A stretch of 64,000 nucleotides of DNA from Drosophila miranda (Eukaryota; Arthropoda; Insecta; Diptera; Drosophilidae): contig NC_046674.1 of assembly GCF_003369915.1 (NCBI RefSeq), forward strand, positions 11,160,001-11,224,000, read 5' to 3'. Of the stretch, positions 53,901 through 64,000 are shown one piece after another. The notes beneath the pieces are model-generated. The model was not told the DNA's origin and searched no databases. It was given only the letters and a program-made list of their open reading frames with translations. Position 1 is the first letter of the stretch. Each line of letters starts with the position of its first letter. Position numbers and translations under genes: made by a program.

Positions 53901-55430
53901 ATGGGACAATACCGGGAACTCAGTTATCCTGAAATCGTTCATATTTTGTACAAACTCCGTATTCCAATTGAAGTTGAAAAAAAGTATCTATGCATGTAGT
54001 AGCTTCATTTTTGTTTGTGTGTGTGCATGCGTGCAGGAGTTTTGTGCTTGTGTGCGTGTGTGTACGTCATCGGCTGGTGGTGCGGCAACTTCAGCCGGGA
54101 GAAAGCGTGAGAGAGAGAGCCTGTCATGGGATTGTTTTTGTGTATGTGAGAGCGTCCGAGTACGAAGAGTAATGTTTTGCCATACATTTGCCAAAAACCT
54201 GTTTTAATGACAATGTCCTTGACTTTGCTTGAAGGCTAATTCGTGTAGGATATTTCAGCCCCTTTGCGAGTGTGCGTTTGCCTATAGTACAACACAGCCT
54301 ATGCGTTCTTTTGACTTCTATATTTCATGCTTGGAAATCATTGCTCATAATTCCAAACTGCGAGGGTTACGTCATCCACAGCTATTTTCTGATAGACACT
54401 TCAATTAATGTACACACACAGGCATGGGTTTGTAGGCATACATATGTGTGTTTTCTCTTGCTCTCTTTTCAAGGGGGTTCGTTCTCTCGCACTTGCTGTT
54501 TTTTGTTGTTATTTGTATTTTGTACCGCGATAAACAGTTAAATTGCCTTCAATGATATTTGTGTGTGTGTGTGTGTGTGTGTGTGAAGTGTTTGGTCATA
54601 CTTTTGTATGGCTGCTTTTGGGAGAGAGACAAAAAATGCCCGAGCCTAGGGTATTTTTTTTGTATTTCTCTTCTGTTGTTTCCTGCCCTGTTCTCTGGCG
54701 TCGACCCACCCTCTTGATGTGTGACTGTTTTGTCCACGGGGGGAAATGATGTCACTGGTTTTAATTAATTAAGGCAGATTGTTGCTGTTTTGACCTCTTC
54801 TCGTCCATTCATATTCTGGAAATGTTAAGTAATCCAGCAGTAATCAATTCCCTGAAATATCTTATATATGCTTATCAAAATTTAACAAAAGGGGAATTTG
54901 TGTACAGTAGAGGGTCGTTGCATGAGGAAACATTTTAAAGCTAAATTTAAATTTGGTTTGATGTTGTGCATTGTCTGTGTGTCTATATGTTCTCTATTAT
55001 TTACTTTACTGGAAATTGTATTTTCTATACCCTATTTATCTCTTTACCATGTATCCTAACCTTACATACCCTATTATATAGTATCAATGAAATATGTTGC
55101 CATATTTTGATACCTCGTAGTGTCTTTCGTGACTTAGTTCCTTAGCTCCTCCTCCTCCTCCTCATCCTTCTGCGCGTCCTACTGTGTGTGAGGGAAGTGA
55201 TTTAAAAAGCTATCAAAATCCTCAAGGAAACAAAATCCTTCAGCCTTTCCAAAAAAAATATCCAAAAATAGAAACGAAAACCAAACAAAAGCCGAGCGTG
55301 TACAAGAAAACATTTCTCTTCTCCCCTCTTCCGTTGCAGTAAAAGAGAGAGAGAGAAATATTTAGAGCTGATAAAAATAGCTCGAGCCTGCCTCCGTAAT
55401 AAGGAGGCCATGTCCCTAACGTCACTGTAA
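53901..55430 (+). CDS. Possible small spliced reading frame in the dlt leader
   Basis: Speculative. After a possible 72-bp intron (53713-53784) an exon holds ATG at 53901 and 27 codons (MGQYRELSYPEIVHILYKLR...) up to a GTATCT donor at 53984. Splicing to the strong acceptor CTTCCGTTGCAG (exon from 55340) keeps the frame open for 29 more codons (KREREKYLELIKIARACL...) to TAA at 55428. The 57-codon frame ends 25 bases before the dlt ATG. It could be a microprotein on a two-cistron mRNA, an upstream frame that limits dlt translation, or chance. No family is recognised and the first donor is weak. Confidence 0.28.
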
Positions 55431-55455
55431 ACGACAGAAAATACAAGGAATAAAA

Positions 55456-58400
55456 ATGAACAGTTTGGAAGAGAATCAGCTCCAGCGTCTGCTGACGAAT
55501 CTGGAAAACGTTCCCCGTGTACAGTTGCCTTTCAAGTTCGTGTCGCTCTTCAAAAAAGGAAAGACCTGCAGCTTGGAGGACTTTGCCGTGTACTTTCTGG
55601 CTGCCGTGCGTCAACATACAGAGCAGCATTTCCGCGGCAGCGAGACCGAGACGACTCCCAAGTGTCTAACACCTGTACGACAGCCCAAGCCACTGCTGCC
55701 GTCTGAGGACCTGTTCAACGTATCTCCCCACAACCAGAGTGCAGCCGGTGCCACATCCTCGATGTCTACTCCGGTCCGGCCGCAGTCGCAAGGCCGAAGG
55801 TCCGCTGGAGGTGCTCCAGGCAGCCGTCCGTTCTGCAGCACTCCCCAAAGCGCCAATCGCAGCGGAGGAGGAGGCGCATCTGGTGACCGTGGCCACAGCT
55901 TTTGTCTAGGCGACTTTCTGGTTACTACACCGACCCAAGGTCACCAGCGATCCACCAAGAAGAAGACCACTCCCCAGCAGCAGCAACAACAGCAGACAGC
56001 CCAGGGAGTGGCCCAGGCCAAACCCAGACGTCGGGTTCTCCCGACGACCATTAGCAAGAACGTGTCGGCCAGCTCTTCGTTTGGTGACACCAGCTCCTTT
56101 AGCAACGACAACAATCTGTTTCGCCTCTCGCAGAACAGCGAACTGTTCGATCGCAGCCAGGGCGCTGCCCTGGATATGGAGGCACGCAAATCCCTACTCC
56201 TCCACAAGCAGGAGATCAAAAGTGAGGCACCCATCAGTGTGGTACCAGAGAGGGGACAAGAATATGAGGTCTCCAGCATGCAGGAGCCCGTCCCCGTCAA
56301 ACTGGAAGATGTGAAAAGTCCCGGCCAGCTGCAGGGGCTCTCGGCCATCTATGGCCAGCTAATGGATCTCAATATGGTGCCGAATGTGCTGGGGGAGCTG
56401 AGCTTTGTGATGCAGCTGCTCAACGTCCACGACTCGGATGTGACTCCGAGTCAAGCGGTGAAGGAGCTGGATCTGGGGACTCCCCTGCAGCGTCTGGGTC
56501 TCTACAAGAATTGCATTTACTTTGCCCTCAATCTGTTGGAGCATCAGCAGTATCTTCTTCTCCAGCTGGACAGGAAATCGCTCGGCCTTCTCCTGCAACA
56601 CGAGCGCCTGGGCCTGCTGCCTCAGCCCCTGGTGCAGCAGTTGGAGGACTCGTGCCACCGTAAGCAGGAACTGGCCAAAAAGGAGACCTCCAGCGCCTCC
56701 TCCTCCCTGACTTTGGCCTCGCCTGGGAGCCAGCAGAATGTCTACTACCACGAGGAGAAGGACTCGCGCGATAACTTTCCAAACCAGAATGAGTTCGGGG
56801 CCTTCAAGTCGCAGCGGGATCTCTTCTACAAGGCCTTCAAGCTGTGGGAGGCCACCCACCTCAATCGGGGGTTCTGCTTCAATCGAGAACTCAAGCCGCA
56901 TGTGCGGGCCATCTTCACGATTTCGGAGCATGCCGTGAACATGGCCCACTTTGCCAAGCTGTTTGTCAGCCAGCTCCTCATCTCTGGCAGCGAGACAACC
57001 GAATTTTCGGAAGAGCTGGGTCTCAAGCTGGACCAGCTGCGACTGAACCGCCTGGCCCAGCGATTGGTGACCTCCAGCTCCAGCGTCGAGGATCAGTTCC
57101 CCCTCTCGCAGGCTTTCTTCCGCGACTTTATCAGCGACTGCGCCTCTATGGCCTTTCTAGTGCAGCTGAAGCTCGCCCTATATGTCCAATTGGTGCGTCA
57201 CAATGATTCCACATTCGAGCTGATGCATCTGGCCGGGGATGTGATGGAGGAGGAACGCCCCTCGCAGCAGGGCGGGCCCTTCATTGTGCGTGCCCAGACC
57301 ATGGCCAATATGCTGATTCTGGCAAAGTTCCTCGGATATGTGACGGCCCTACCCTACAATCGTTGTTCCGGCCCGCCACAATCGCAGGTCTGCCAGCAGC
57401 AGCTTCAGCTGCGCAGCCACTTCCAGCCGGACTTTAATCTTCGCGAGCTCCTTGAACGATCGATGGTGAATGGCAAGCTGCTGATCACCCTTCCCTGGCT
57501 GGTGCAGTATCTGGTGATGCTGGACCTCATCACGCTCCAGTTGCCCAACACTCTGGCCACTCTGGAGCTCCTCTATGCCCTGTACGCCGCCATGCCTGCA
57601 GAAAAACTGCAGCCCGGTGCCGTGTTCGTTGCCAGGAGCTGCCTGGGCTGGCTATTGGAGGCACAGCCGCATCTGGTCAGCGGATACTACAGCTACAGGG
57701 CCCTGGAAATGGGTGGAAATGCAGCCGTGGTGGAGAGCTGCCTGAGCTCGTTTCGTTCGTTGGAGACATCCCATGTGCCGCAGATGGAGGAGCTTCTGCC
57801 GGTGGCCTGCCCCTATCTCCATGAATTCCGAGTGAGCATCACGCCCTCCCGGCAATCCCAAAGCACTGGACGAAGCGGCCGGTACATTACCACGTGGCTG
57901 GAGCAGCATAATCAGAGTGGAGCCACAACCTCTGGAACGGGCCAATCGGTGGTGGCTTCCGTGGAGCTCAGTCCGGCGGAGCAGCAGCAGCGGAAACTTG
58001 GCGATGCCTTCCTCCACTCGCAGAACGCCTCGACCAGACGCCTCATAGAGTTTGTGACTGAGCGCAGCTTCAAATGCGTGGTGAAGGATGCCCAGCAGCA
58101 GATTTTGCTGCCGTCCAAGGCGGCGGCCGATGGCCGTGTCAACGAGATCAGTTCCACGCAGTCTCAGGATGTGTTTGGCGACATCCAGCAGATCTACCAA
58201 GAGGCCAAATCGCAGGCCTGCCAGGGATGGGCGGAGCAAGTGCCACGGATGCTAAAGGAGCGCATTGAGCAGTCCCTGGGGGCCCTGCTACCCGACAGCA
58301 CCAACGAGGTGCTGCGAGCCACGTACGCCCAACTGATCCGGGGCCAGGCGCAGACTCAGCTGCAGCATTGGCTGCAGGCGAACGTGATGCAGTCCAGCTT

Positions 58401-59154
58401 CTACCAAGGGGATCTTCAGGAGCTGGCCGCCAAGGTGTGCCGCGCCAACAAAAACAAACTGGAGACCACTGGCGGCGGCAGCTCCAGCGAGATGCAATTG
58501 ACCCTGGACGTGGGCTTCAGTCTCTCCGACATGCTCTTCCAGCTGCAGCAGTGGCTTCATTGCGCCAGCCTGCGTCCGGAGAGCGTGGGTAGTGCGCCAG
58601 AGCTGTGGGCGCTGCTCCAGCAGATCCAACACGCCGTTCTGCTGACCCAGCTGCCCACCATCTTCTATCATTTGATTGGCTCCGGCCTGGTGCGACTTGT
58701 CCAGCTGCTGATCATCCGCCAGCCGCAGCTCCTGACACCACAGATCCTCTCTGCCAGCTGCACAGTATGGCGTACCCCTCAGTTCTCGGCCAGTGAGCCA
58801 GCTTCACCGGGAATCTTTCATGGTTTGCTCAGTGTGAGCTTTATCCAGGAGCTGGGAAACCATCTGGAGTGCTTCCGCCTGCTGGAGAAGCTCCTCCTCA
58901 TCATGCTGGAAGCAGGCGTACTGAATGCTGATCAGTTTAACGAGCTCTTCATGCCGCTCTTTAAGGAGAACTGGTCACCGCCCGTCTGGAGTGCCCTTTC
59001 CCAAATGCTGCAGCACCTGTCGCAGGGGAATCGCTTTGGCGGGGGTGATAGCAATGATAGCAAGGAAGACATCAATAGCCCCGACGACGATGCTAAATCG
59101 CATCTGTTCATGGAGATGCTGGCCGACTTGACACGTGATTTGGATAGTTTCTAA
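55456..59154 (+). CDS. dlt: Codanin-1 homologue (disks lost)
   Basis: One uninterrupted exon gives 1232 residues, very near human codanin-1 (about 1227). The N terminus MNSLEENQLQRLL opens a helical region. Residues 60-210 are low-complexity with a poly-Gln tract near 175-182. The basic motif RRRVLPTTI at 191-199 resembles the Asf1-binding B-domain motif and sits where codanin-1 binds Asf1. The rest is a long helical codanin domain ending in an acidic tail (DSNDSKEDINSPDDDAKS). The known role is retention of the histone chaperone Asf1 and control of proliferation; loss removes imaginal discs. It is tandem with alpha-Spec, as at 62B of D. melanogaster. Confidence 0.9.
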   Translation: MNSLEENQLQRLLTNLENVPRVQLPFKFVSLFKKGKTCSLEDFAVYFLAAVRQHTEQHFRGSETETTPKCLTPVRQPKPLLPSEDLFNVSPHNQSAAGATSSMSTPVRPQSQGRRSAGGAPGSRPFCSTPQSANRSGGGGASGDRGHSFCLGDFLVTTPTQGHQRSTKKKTTPQQQQQQQTAQGVAQAKPRRRVLPTTISKNVSASSSFGDTSSFSNDNNLFRLSQNSELFDRSQGAALDMEARKSLLLHKQEIKSEAPISVVPERGQEYEVSSMQEPVPVKLEDVKSPGQLQGLSAIYGQLMDLNMVPNVLGELSFVMQLLNVHDSDVTPSQAVKELDLGTPLQRLGLYKNCIYFALNLLEHQQYLLLQLDRKSLGLLLQHERLGLLPQPLVQQLEDSCHRKQELAKKETSSASSSLTLASPGSQQNVYYHEEKDSRDNFPNQNEFGAFKSQRDLFYKAFKLWEATHLNRGFCFNRELKPHVRAIFTISEHAVNMAHFAKLFVSQLLISGSETTEFSEELGLKLDQLRLNRLAQRLVTSSSSVEDQFPLSQAFFRDFISDCASMAFLVQLKLALYVQLVRHNDSTFELMHLAGDVMEEERPSQQGGPFIVRAQTMANMLILAKFLGYVTALPYNRCSGPPQSQVCQQQLQLRSHFQPDFNLRELLERSMVNGKLLITLPWLVQYLVMLDLITLQLPNTLATLELLYALYAAMPAEKLQPGAVFVARSCLGWLLEAQPHLVSGYYSYRALEMGGNAAVVESCLSSFRSLETSHVPQMEELLPVACPYLHEFRVSITPSRQSQSTGRSGRYITTWLEQHNQSGATTSGTGQSVVASVELSPAEQQQRKLGDAFLHSQNASTRRLIEFVTERSFKCVVKDAQQQILLPSKAAADGRVNEISSTQSQDVFGDIQQIYQEAKSQACQGWAEQVPRMLKERIEQSLGALLPDSTNEVLRATYAQLIRGQAQTQLQHWLQANVMQSSFYQGDLQELAAKVCRANKNKLETTGGGSSSEMQLTLDVGFSLSDMLFQLQQWLHCASLRPESVGSAPELWALLQQIQHAVLLTQLPTIFYHLIGSGLVRLVQLLIIRQPQLLTPQILSASCTVWRTPQFSASEPASPGIFHGLLSVSFIQELGNHLECFRLLEKLLLIMLEAGVLNADQFNELFMPLFKENWSPPVWSALSQMLQHLSQGNRFGGGDSNDSKEDINSPDDDAKSHLFMEMLADLTRDLDSF

Positions 59155-59209
59155 AACCCCTAACAAAAATACAGCCCTTATGTCATGTAACGTACTCTTT
59201 GACACCCTA

Positions 59210-59215
59210 AATAAA
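59210..59215 (+). terminator. Poly(A) signal of dlt
   Basis: AATAAA 56 bp after the dlt stop codon, giving a very short 3' UTR. Confidence 0.6.
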
Positions 59216-60467
59216 AGGGACACTTTAGCAAATAACTCGGAGGGGAAAAGCGGGATTGTCTTTATTGGGTTGGACATGTCGATAAGATAACAATGGCTGT
59301 GAACGAGTGCGTCACTGTCACCTCTTTTAGTTTTAGTTTATTCTTGAACGGCAAGCGGAGCGGGGCCGCATTCTGAAACGATTCGATCATCGACCTGAGC
59401 AGTTGGCAACGCGATAAGCGATAAGCGGCGATTGTAACTCTATTCTGTGTCATTTGTTTGTATTTGTATTTGCGAGTAAAGCGACTGTAAGTGTTCGTAC
59501 ACACAGATCATACATACACATATTCATTATTTTGCATAGCTAACGATTATGCAATCGCTGCAGTCGTAGATGTACCGGTTCGATCATATTTAAATTGTTC
59601 GTTTAGAGTCGTGAGCGCGATAAGCGGCGATTGCAACTATATTCTGTGACGATAGGCCAGGGCTGGGATGCAGACAAGAGTTAAATATTTACAATATATC
59701 TTCTTTTTATTTTTGTATGTGTGTGCAAGTGAGAATACAAATTTAACTATTCTTGGCCTGTTTAAACTGGAGCAGAGACAATATATTGTTCATATGGTTC
59801 ATATCCACCGAGGTTTTCGGAATCGTCGAAATCCGCGCCATCTCGTTCGCACGAAGTCAAGAAAGCTCACAGATCTAAAAATAGAATGAGCTTGCATGTG
59901 TGTGTGTGTACTTGTGCAAGACTTGGGCCGGAGACACTGCTGGATACCGTTTTCGTGGCGTGCAACAGAACACCCACAAAACTCTACAAGGAAGTCTCCT
60001 TCCTCCATTTTCCTGTCGTTTTCCCATAACTTTGTTGACTAACAAAGTCCAAATTCAAACCCAAATCAGCCATTCTCGGTATCGGTAGTCTAAAAAGTCT
60101 ATTAATATGATGCATTATTTTATATGTACATACATACATATATTTTACCTTTTACAAATGGAAATGAAAACTTAATAATTACATATATGTATATATTCCA
60201 CACTTATTTTACAGTTGTGCACGGTCAAACATTTGATGTAGAAGCAGCAGCAGGTACCAGCAGCAGTATTAATTTAAACCCAGTTGGCAGCGCCTAGAGC
60301 CTGGATCTTACGGTAAATTGGAACAACAACGGCGAATGTAAACAAAACGAAAGGAAATGGAAATTGATTGATGGAAAATTTGTGTGTTTGTATTTTGCAG
60401 CTCTTTACGAAGCCACGAGACGAACGAATATTTTCAAGAATAGAAGACAAGCAAACGAAATAACGAT
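59216..60467 (+). other. Promoter and leader region of alpha-Spec
   Basis: Spacer of 1.25 kb. Two related ~70-bp segments at about 59377-59450 and 59578-59650 share TTCGATCAT and GCGATAAGCGGCGATTG, 200 bp apart. A TTTTGCAG acceptor at 60400 is followed by about 67 bases of leader, so a 5' UTR intron is likely; its donor was not located with confidence. CA/TA microsatellites lie near 60126-60142. Confidence 0.45.
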
Positions 60468-63323
60468 ATGGAGAATTTTACACCGAAGGAGGTGAAAATC
60501 CTCGAGACCGTCGAGGACATCCAGGAGCGTCGTGAGCAGGTTCTCTCGCGCTACAACGAGTTCAAGATCGAGACCCGTCAGAAGCGCGAGAAGCTCGAGG
60601 ATTCGCGGCGCTTTCAGTACTTTAAGCGGGATGCCGACGAGCTGGAGTCCTGGATCCATGAGAAGCTGCAAGCGGCCAGCGAGGAGAGCTATCGCGATCC
60701 CACCAACCTGCAGGCCAAGATCCAGAAGCATCAGGCGTTCGAGGCCGAGGTCTCGGCGCATAGCAATGCCATCGTGTCGCTGGACAACACCGGCCAGGAG
60801 ATGATCAATCAGCAGCACTTTGCCTCCGAGACTATTCAGCGGCGACTGGATGAGCTCCATCAGCTGTGGGAGCTGCTGCTCAGCCGCCTGGCTGAGAAGG
60901 GTCTGAAGCTGCAGCAGGCTCTGGTGCTAGTGCAGTTCCTGCGCCAGTGCGAGGAGGTCATGTTCTGGATCAAAGACAAGGAGACCTTTGTCACGGCCGA
61001 TGAGTTCGGCCAGGATCTGGAGCACGTGGAGGTCCTGCAGCGCAAGTTCGACGAATTCCAGAAGGACATGGCCTCGCAGGAGTACCGTGTAACCGAAGTG
61101 AACCAGCTGGCCGACAAACTCATCCAGGATGGCCACCCCGAGCGCGACACCATCACCAAGCGCAAGGAGGAGCTCAACGAGGCCTGGCAGCGGCTCAAGC
61201 AGCTGGCCATCGTGCGCCAGGAGAAGCTCTTCGGTGCCCACGAGATCCAGCGCTTCAACCGAGATGCCGATGAGACTGTCGCCTGGATCGCCGAGAAGGA
61301 TGTGGTCCTCTCCTCCGACGACTATGGCCGCGACTTGGCCAGCGTTCAGGCCCTGCAGCGCAAGCACGAGGGCGTAGAGCGCGATCTGGCTGCCCTCGAG
61401 GACAAGGTGTCAACCCTGGGCGCTGAGGCCCAGCGTCTGTGCTCCATCCATGCGGATCACAGCGATCAGATCCGCGACAAGCAATCGGAGATCGCCAATT
61501 ACTGGCAGAGTCTGACGGCCAAGGCCCGCGAACGCAAGCAGAAGCTGGACGAGTCCTACTATCTGCATCGCTTCCTCGCCGATTTCCGCGACCTGGTGTC
61601 GTGGATCAACGGCATGAAGGCCATTATCTCGGCCGATGAGCTGGCCAAGGATGTGGCTGGGGCCGAGGCCCTGCTGGAGCGTCACCAAGAGCACAAGGGC
61701 GAAATCGATGCCCGCGAGGACAGCTTCAAGCTAACCACCGAGTCCGGCCAAAAGCTGCTGGAGCGCGAGCACTACGCCGCCGCCGAGATCCAAGAGAAGC
61801 TGGGCGCCCTGGAGAACGACAAGAGCTCGCTGCTGTCCCTGTGGGAGGATCGCCGCATCCTGTACGAGCAGTGCATGGATCTGCAGCTCTTCTACCGCGA
61901 CACCGAGCAGGCAGACACCTGGATGGCCAAGCAGGAGGCATTCCTGGCCAATGAGGATCTGGGCGACTCGCTCGACTCGGTGGAGGCTCTGATCAAGAAG
62001 CACGAGGACTTTGAAAAGAGTCTGGCCGCCCAAGAGGAGAAGATTAAGGCCCTGGATATTTTCGCCACCAAGCTGATCGATGGCCAGCACTATGCTGCCG
62101 ACGATGTGGCCCAGCGTCGCCAGATGCTGTTGGCCCGCCGTACCGCACTCCAGGAAAAGTCGGCAAAGAGGCGACAGCTGCTGGAGGACTCGAACAGATA
62201 CCAGCAATTCGAGCGGGACTGCGACGAGACCAAGGGCTGGATCAGCGAGAAGCTGAAGTTTGCCACAGACGACAGCTACCTGGACCCCACCAATCTGAAC
62301 GGAAAGATGCAGAAGCATCAGAATTTCGAGCACGAGCTGAACGCCAACAAGTCACGTATCGAGGACATCACCAATGTGGGCACGGAACTGATCGAGAAGC
62401 AGCACTACGCCGCCGATCAGATCAACACGCGCATGCAGGAGATTGTGGTACTCTGGGAGACGCTCGTTCAGGCCTCCGACAAGAAGGGATGCAAGTTGAA
62501 CGAGGCCTGCCAGCAGCAGCAGTTCAATCGCACCATCGAGGACATTGAGCTCTGGCTGAGCGAGATTGAGGGCCAGCTGCTGTCGGAGGATCACGGCAAG
62601 GACCTAACCTCTGTGCAGAATCTCCAGAAGAAGCACGCCCTCCTCGAGGCCGATGTCATGGCTCATCAGGATCGCATAGAAAGCATCAAGGTGGCTGCCA
62701 ATAAGTTTATCGAATCCGGGCACTTTGATGCAGACAACATCCGCAACAAGGAGGGCAACCTGTCGGCCCGCTATGCTGCCCTCGCCGCGCCCATGAGTGA
62801 GCGCAAGCAGCATTTGTCGGACTCGCTGCACGTGCAGCAGCTGTTCCGTGACCTGGAGGACGAGGCGGCCTGGATAAGGGAGAAGGAGCCCATCGCCGCC
62901 TCAACCAATCGGGGACGCGATCTGATTGGAGTGCAGAACCTGATCAAGAAGCATCAGGCCGTGCTCGCGGAGATCAACAACCACGAGGCCAGGCTGCTGA
63001 ATGTTATCAGTTCGGGCGATAATATGCTGAAAGATCAGCCGTTCGCCAGCGACGACATCCGGCAGCGATTGGAGGCCCTGCAGGAGCAGTGGAACAACCT
63101 CAAGGAGAGGTCCAATCAGCGCAAGCAGGATCTCGATGACTCGCTGCAGGCCCATCAATACTTTGCGGATGCCAACGAGGCCGAGTCGTGGATGCGCGAG
63201 AAGGAGCCGATCGCCACCGGCAGCGATTACGGCAAGGATGAGGACTCTTCGGAGGCGCTGCTGAAGAAACACGAGGCGCTTGTCTCCGATCTGGAGGCCT
63301 TCGGCAACACCATCCAGGCCCTG

Positions 63324-63355
<32 letters not shown>

Positions 63356-64000
63356 GACACCCGTGGTGGATATCACTGGCAAAGAGTGCGTCGTGGCCCT
63401 CTACGACTACACGGAGAAGTCACCCCGCGAGGTGTCCATGAAGAAGGGCGATGTCCTCACTCTCCTGAACTCAAACAACAAGGACTGGTGGAAGGTGGAG
63501 GTCAACGATCGACAGGGCTTCGTCCCAGCTGCATACATCAAGAAGATCGAGGCCGGGCTCAGTGCCTCGCAGCAGAACCTTGTGGACAATCATTCGATTG
63601 CCAAGCGCCAGAACCAGATCAACTCGCAGTACGACAATCTGCTGGCCCTGGCTCGCGAGCGCCAGAACAAGCTGAACGAGACGGTGAAGGCGTACGTGCT
63701 GGTGCGCGAGGCTGCCGATCTGGCCCAGTGGATCCGCGACAAGGAGAACCATGCCCAGATCGCAGATGTGGTCGGTGAGGATCTGGAGGAGGTGGAGGTG
63801 CTACAGAAGAAGTTCGACGACTTCAATGACGACCTGAAGGCCAACGAAGTGCGTCTGGCCAACATGAACGAAATCGCCGTCCAATTGACGTCGCTAGGAC
63901 AGACGGAGGCCGCCCTCAAGATCCAGACCCAGATGCAGGACCTAAACGAGAAGTGGAACAACCTGCAGACGCTCACCACCGAAAAGGCCAGCCAGCTGGG
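60468..64000 (+). CDS. alpha-Spec: Alpha-spectrin, N-terminal part (runs off the window)
   Basis: The frame is open from ATG at 60468 to the window end, 1177 codons plus two bases, against about 2415 residues for the full fly protein. Residues 1-45 form the lone partial repeat that pairs with beta-spectrin in tetramers, with the conserved Arg22. About nine 106-residue triple-helix spectrin repeats follow, each with a Trp such as in [21 protein letters not shown] and [10 protein letters not shown]. The SH3 domain ([20 protein letters not shown] ... [12 protein letters not shown]) lies at about 973-1028 inside the repeat series. The protein cross-links actin beneath the plasma membrane. Codons are GC-rich at third positions, and no intron interrupts this part. 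Confidence 0.95.

Noticed and set aside
54549..54755. Frames through the GT/CA tract before dlt
   Set aside because: They encode Cys-Val or Thr-His dipeptide runs from a microsatellite and are not genes.
60405..63979. Many minus-strand frames of 100-200 codons opposite alpha-Spec and some opposite dlt
   Set aside because: Leu/Val-rich shadows of GC3-rich coding sequence with coiled-coil codons; the plus strand is clearly spectrin and codanin.

Overview
This is nuclear DNA of a fruit fly (genus Drosophila). It has short phase-matched GT-AG introns, TATCGATA/ATCGATAG (DRE-like) and YGGTCACACTR (Motif 1) promoter words, many TATGTA/CA microsatellites, and proteins that match fly genes of Muller element D (chromosome arm 3L of D. 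melanogaster). It does not look like D. melanogaster itself: the gene order and the repeats differ. An obscura-group or related species is a guess I cannot confirm by eye. There are no prokaryotic operons, CRISPR arrays or phage genes, and I recognised no rRNA or tRNA.

Layout. 1-2.4 kb: dispersed repeat, then a two-exon TMEM267-family membrane protein gene (+). 5-31.5 kb: the very long Eip63F-1 gene (+), a calmodulin-like four-EF-hand protein known from the ecdysone early puff at 63F. It has at least three alternative first coding exons feeding common exons, and its distal first exon lies in a recent ~870-bp duplication. An unrecognised, apparently decayed minus-strand gene sits between the two duplicated copies. 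31.5-34.9 kb: gene-poor DNA with diverged duplicated repeats. 35.2-36.0 kb: mge (Tom22, mitochondrial import receptor, +). 36.4-38.8 kb: ida (APC/C subunit 5, -). 39.3-40.6 kb: Sc2 (very-long-chain enoyl-CoA reductase, -). 42.6-50.7 kb: Ubi-p63E polyubiquitin (+), 31 head-to-tail ubiquitin units plus a Val-Cys-Ala tail, with three one-base losses that break the frame as given. 50.9-52.6 kb: Ccz1 (Rab7 GEF subunit, +). 52.7-53.1 kb: Lamtor4 (Ragulator, -). 55.5-59.2 kb: dlt (codanin-1, +). 60.5 kb to the end: the 5' half of alpha-Spectrin (+), cut by the window edge.

The genes are mostly housekeeping and do not form a pathway. Two facts link them. First, mge-ida-Sc2-Ubi-p63E-Ccz1-Lamtor4 form a compact block (about 35.2-53.1 kb) like the 63E-F region of D. 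melanogaster, whereas dlt and alpha-Spec are a pair from 62B, so a rearrangement junction probably lies at about 53.1-55.4 kb. Second, copies of one dispersed repeat with GGTATATT words lie at the 5' ends of both Sc2 and Ubi-p63E and carry their Motif 1-type promoter words.

The points most worth checking are the duplicated Eip63F-1 first exon with the decayed gene between its copies, the polyubiquitin array (frame breaks, a mutant unit, higher-order repeat structure), the repeat-derived promoters, and a possible 57-codon reading frame in the leader of dlt.
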